In this document: positions 61,695-64,000 of the stretch, piece by piece
How positions within the stretch are numbered: the stretch's first letter is position 1
How the letters are laid out: each line of letters opens with the position of its first letter
NCBI GenBank assembly: GCA_947034885.2
Contig: OX344752.2
Location: forward strand, 24,990,386 to 25,054,385
Reading direction: 5' to 3'
Source of the DNA: Thuidium tamariscinum
Lineage: Eukaryota; Streptophyta; Bryopsida; Hypnales; Thuidiaceae
Length of the DNA stretch: 64,000 nt
Translations under genes and position numbers: made by a program
Notes under the pieces: model-generated
Told to the model about the DNA's origin: nothing
Database searches by the model: none
Seen by the model: only the letters and a program-made list of their open reading frames with translations

Positions 61695-61697
61695 TTA

Positions 61698-62682
61698 GAG
61701 CATCTCTATAGTTGGACTCACTAAAGGACTCAAAATTAGACCCTTTGCAGGGTTTTTGAACTATGGTCAGGCCATGTCATAGTGGTTTGCCCCACTGCAA
61801 AATAGTGAAGACAACCCTCTAAAAGAAACAAACACTTTTACCAAAGTATCATGTTTATTTTGTTTTAAATTTGAATAGCAAAAAAAATTGGTTTTCTATT
61901 GTTTGAGGTCTCTTTCTCTTTGCTTGAAAAGAAGTCAAAATGATTTGAGTTTGTAATGGAACAAGGCTTCTTATATCCCCATAGGGTGGTGGAAGGTGCC
62001 CCAACCCATGTGGGATATATGATTTCTTAGTTCCAACTAATTGAAAATCATATATCCCACATGGGTTGGGGCACCTCCCACCACTCGATGGGAATATGAG
62101 GAGCCTTGTTCCATTACAAACTCACCTTTCCTACATCCACTTCATGTAGATGTAGAAAGCTATGAGTTTCTATGAGAAATAGAGCTCACTACATCCTCTT
62201 GGAGTGGAGAGAGGTGTCCCAATCTATGTGAGACAAATGTAAGTATGAACTTGAAGGAGTTCCTTCAAGTTCATACTCACATTTGTCCTACATGGATTAG
62301 AACACCTTCTCCCACTTCAAGAGGATATAGTGAGCTCTATTTTTCACATAAAAATTTCAACCTAGATGAATTTCATTTTCATCTTTTGGGGGACTAGCAA
62401 AGTTGATTTTCTAAAAGTGAAATTGCTTTTAAACATTTTATTTTTTAAAATTCAAATTTGATGGATAGTTGGGGTGTCAACCTCAATTTCAGGTCCAATA
62501 TACAATCGTCCCCCCTTGCTAGGCAAGGTTGGCCACCCTGCATTTCACCGTCTACTCATTAGATTTTAGTAGTGACTAGGCAAATTTTGAGCCCTACTTT
62601 GTGTGTTGTGGGGCATAGATTGTCACCCTGCCCGGCTAAATATCCAATTTACACCTTTGGCCGGGCAACTGTAGGGATGCTC
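61698..62682. mobile_element. PIF/Harbinger-like non-autonomous element H2
   Basis: Ends GAGCATCTCTATAGTTG and the inverse of GAGCATCCCTACAGTTG are flanked by TTA (61695-61697, 62683-62685). 985 bp, mirror image of H1: its two hairpins (61955-62130 and 62165-62355) follow in reverse order, so H1 and H2 together form a 2.2-kb imperfect palindrome. Confidence 0.8.
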
Positions 62683-64000
62683 TTAAATAAGGTGTGTTGA
62701 GCCATGCTACGATCTCCTTCTATACCTAGCAGGTATGTAATATAGTTGTAAGTAGGTCAAGTTGTTGAGTCAAGTTCATTTAGAAATACTGGTCTGGTTT
62801 GATGGTTTAAGGAATTCATGAGAGTGAGAATGCTACCTTGATAGAATATATGAGTGATTTTTTTTCTGTGTGAGGGATTTAATTAATTGACTAATAATTC
62901 TAAAATTGAGTATATTTGGTACTATATGTATAGTTTCGTAAATAACTAGGCAAATTTTGGATGTGTTTAAAATTTTAAGAATTTATGAAACTATTTCTGA
63001 AAATCTACAAAAATTTCAAGAGAAGATTTGAGAAAATTTCAAGGGAAAAAAAATAAAAAACAGGAAAATCAGAACAAGTTATCCAATTGTCAAAATTTTA
63101 ATTTAAATATTTTAAATTGAAGAATGAAAATTTTTAATTTTTTTGGATGTACAGTGACTATGTACCCAAAAGAAAATTTAATTTTAAATTTTTAAATTTT
63201 TGGGCTTGTGTAGACATGCCATGTGTACCATCCATTGATGAAATTTAATTTAATTGATTTAATTTTGTTTCAATACATTGTCTCCATGTGTAACTACCAT
63301 ACACATGTACAACTGAGGGTGAACTCAAGAAGAAAAGTGTTGATTTTATACAAATTGACAAACTAATTAGTGCCTAGTTGTGTATAGGACCTTTGATTCT
63401 ATCTATGAGTATATATATAATTGATTGATGTTTGCTTGCTTGACACAATAAATTGTTTATCATTTGTGTTAAATTGCACTTGTATGTATTGAGTTATGTA
63501 AAAGAAATCTAGGACTAGATCATTTGTGATAAATAAATTATTGTAGTTCTGGGTGGAATTTTTGATTGAGGTTATGGTAGTAGTTTAATCCAAAGCCATA
63601 TATAATAGTTGAATAATTAGGATGAAAAAATATGGCAATTTTAGCAATATTGTGCGGATGAATTGTATGGAGGAATATAAAAACAATTTGCTTATTATCT
63701 GTAGTTTTCGGAGCCTATGATGCTAATTATAAAATCTTTGACTCCATGAATCAAGGCTCAGACAAATTTCCTTGATAATTCCTAAAGACTAGAGTAAATC
63801 CTTCATTAACTAAACGCATCCAAAAACTAAACGCATCCGAAAACTAGACACTAACACTGTTACCTATAGTAAAAGTATTGTTAATCATTATACACAAATA
63901 AAACGAGAAATCAGACTATTGCATAATCACCATACACTATGCAATGAAGGGTTGCATGGGTTCTTTTTAGAAGATTTCATATATGTTGCTTTCAAGTTGC
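62683..64000. other. AT-rich sequence without gene
   Basis: No open frame, repeat boundary or RNA gene that I can support. Confidence 0.45.

Overview
This window looks like nuclear DNA of a land plant, most likely a seedless one such as a bryophyte; that placement is inference. The evidence is one plant-type methionine gamma-lyase gene, GC-balanced and intronless, set in very AT-rich intergenic DNA packed with plant-style repeats: Tourist-like MITEs with TTA/TAA target duplications, CACTA elements with 3-bp duplications, and long TG...CA LTR-like units. I see no rRNA, tRNA or CRISPR array and no bacterial-style operon.

Layout. Positions 1-7000 hold repeats: ends of a TTAA-flanked family, a 777-bp MITE, a 1.35-kb near-palindrome and a small TTAA MITE. 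Positions 7000-10700 are the gene island, with methionine gamma-lyase on the minus strand at 8417-9775. Positions 10.9-30 kb are again repeats, dominated by a roughly 735-bp MITE family with GGGTGATTGC ends, two TTAA-type families, Harbinger/Tourist and TA-type MITEs, and AT microsatellites.

The most notable object is at 30067-47191: a piggyBac DNA transposon with flanking TTAA, a 13-bp perfect terminal inverted repeat (CCCTTTAGTGACC), a recognisable DDD transposase with a spliced N-terminal part and a Cys-rich C-terminal domain, and a second open frame near its left end. Three long TG...CA LTR-like units (called A, C and B from left to right), each flanked by 5-bp target duplications (exact for B and C, 4 of 5 for A), have landed inside it and nearly tripled its length from about 6.1 kb to 17.1 kb. 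Two of them (A and B) are the same family, in the same orientation, and share long tracts of complete identity between diverged stretches, which suggests gene conversion.

From 47.2 to 60.3 kb lie old decayed sequence, a Tourist MITE, two CACTA elements, a decayed coiled-coil coding stretch, and a fourth, older LTR-like unit (D) in the opposite orientation that has itself received a 1.47-kb TIR element and a 2.5-kb insertion with a 178-bp tandem repeat. From 60.4 to 62.7 kb two mirrored Harbinger-like elements abut, with a TTAA MITE between them. The last 1.3 kb show nothing recognisable. Apart from the lyase I find no gene I would call functional.
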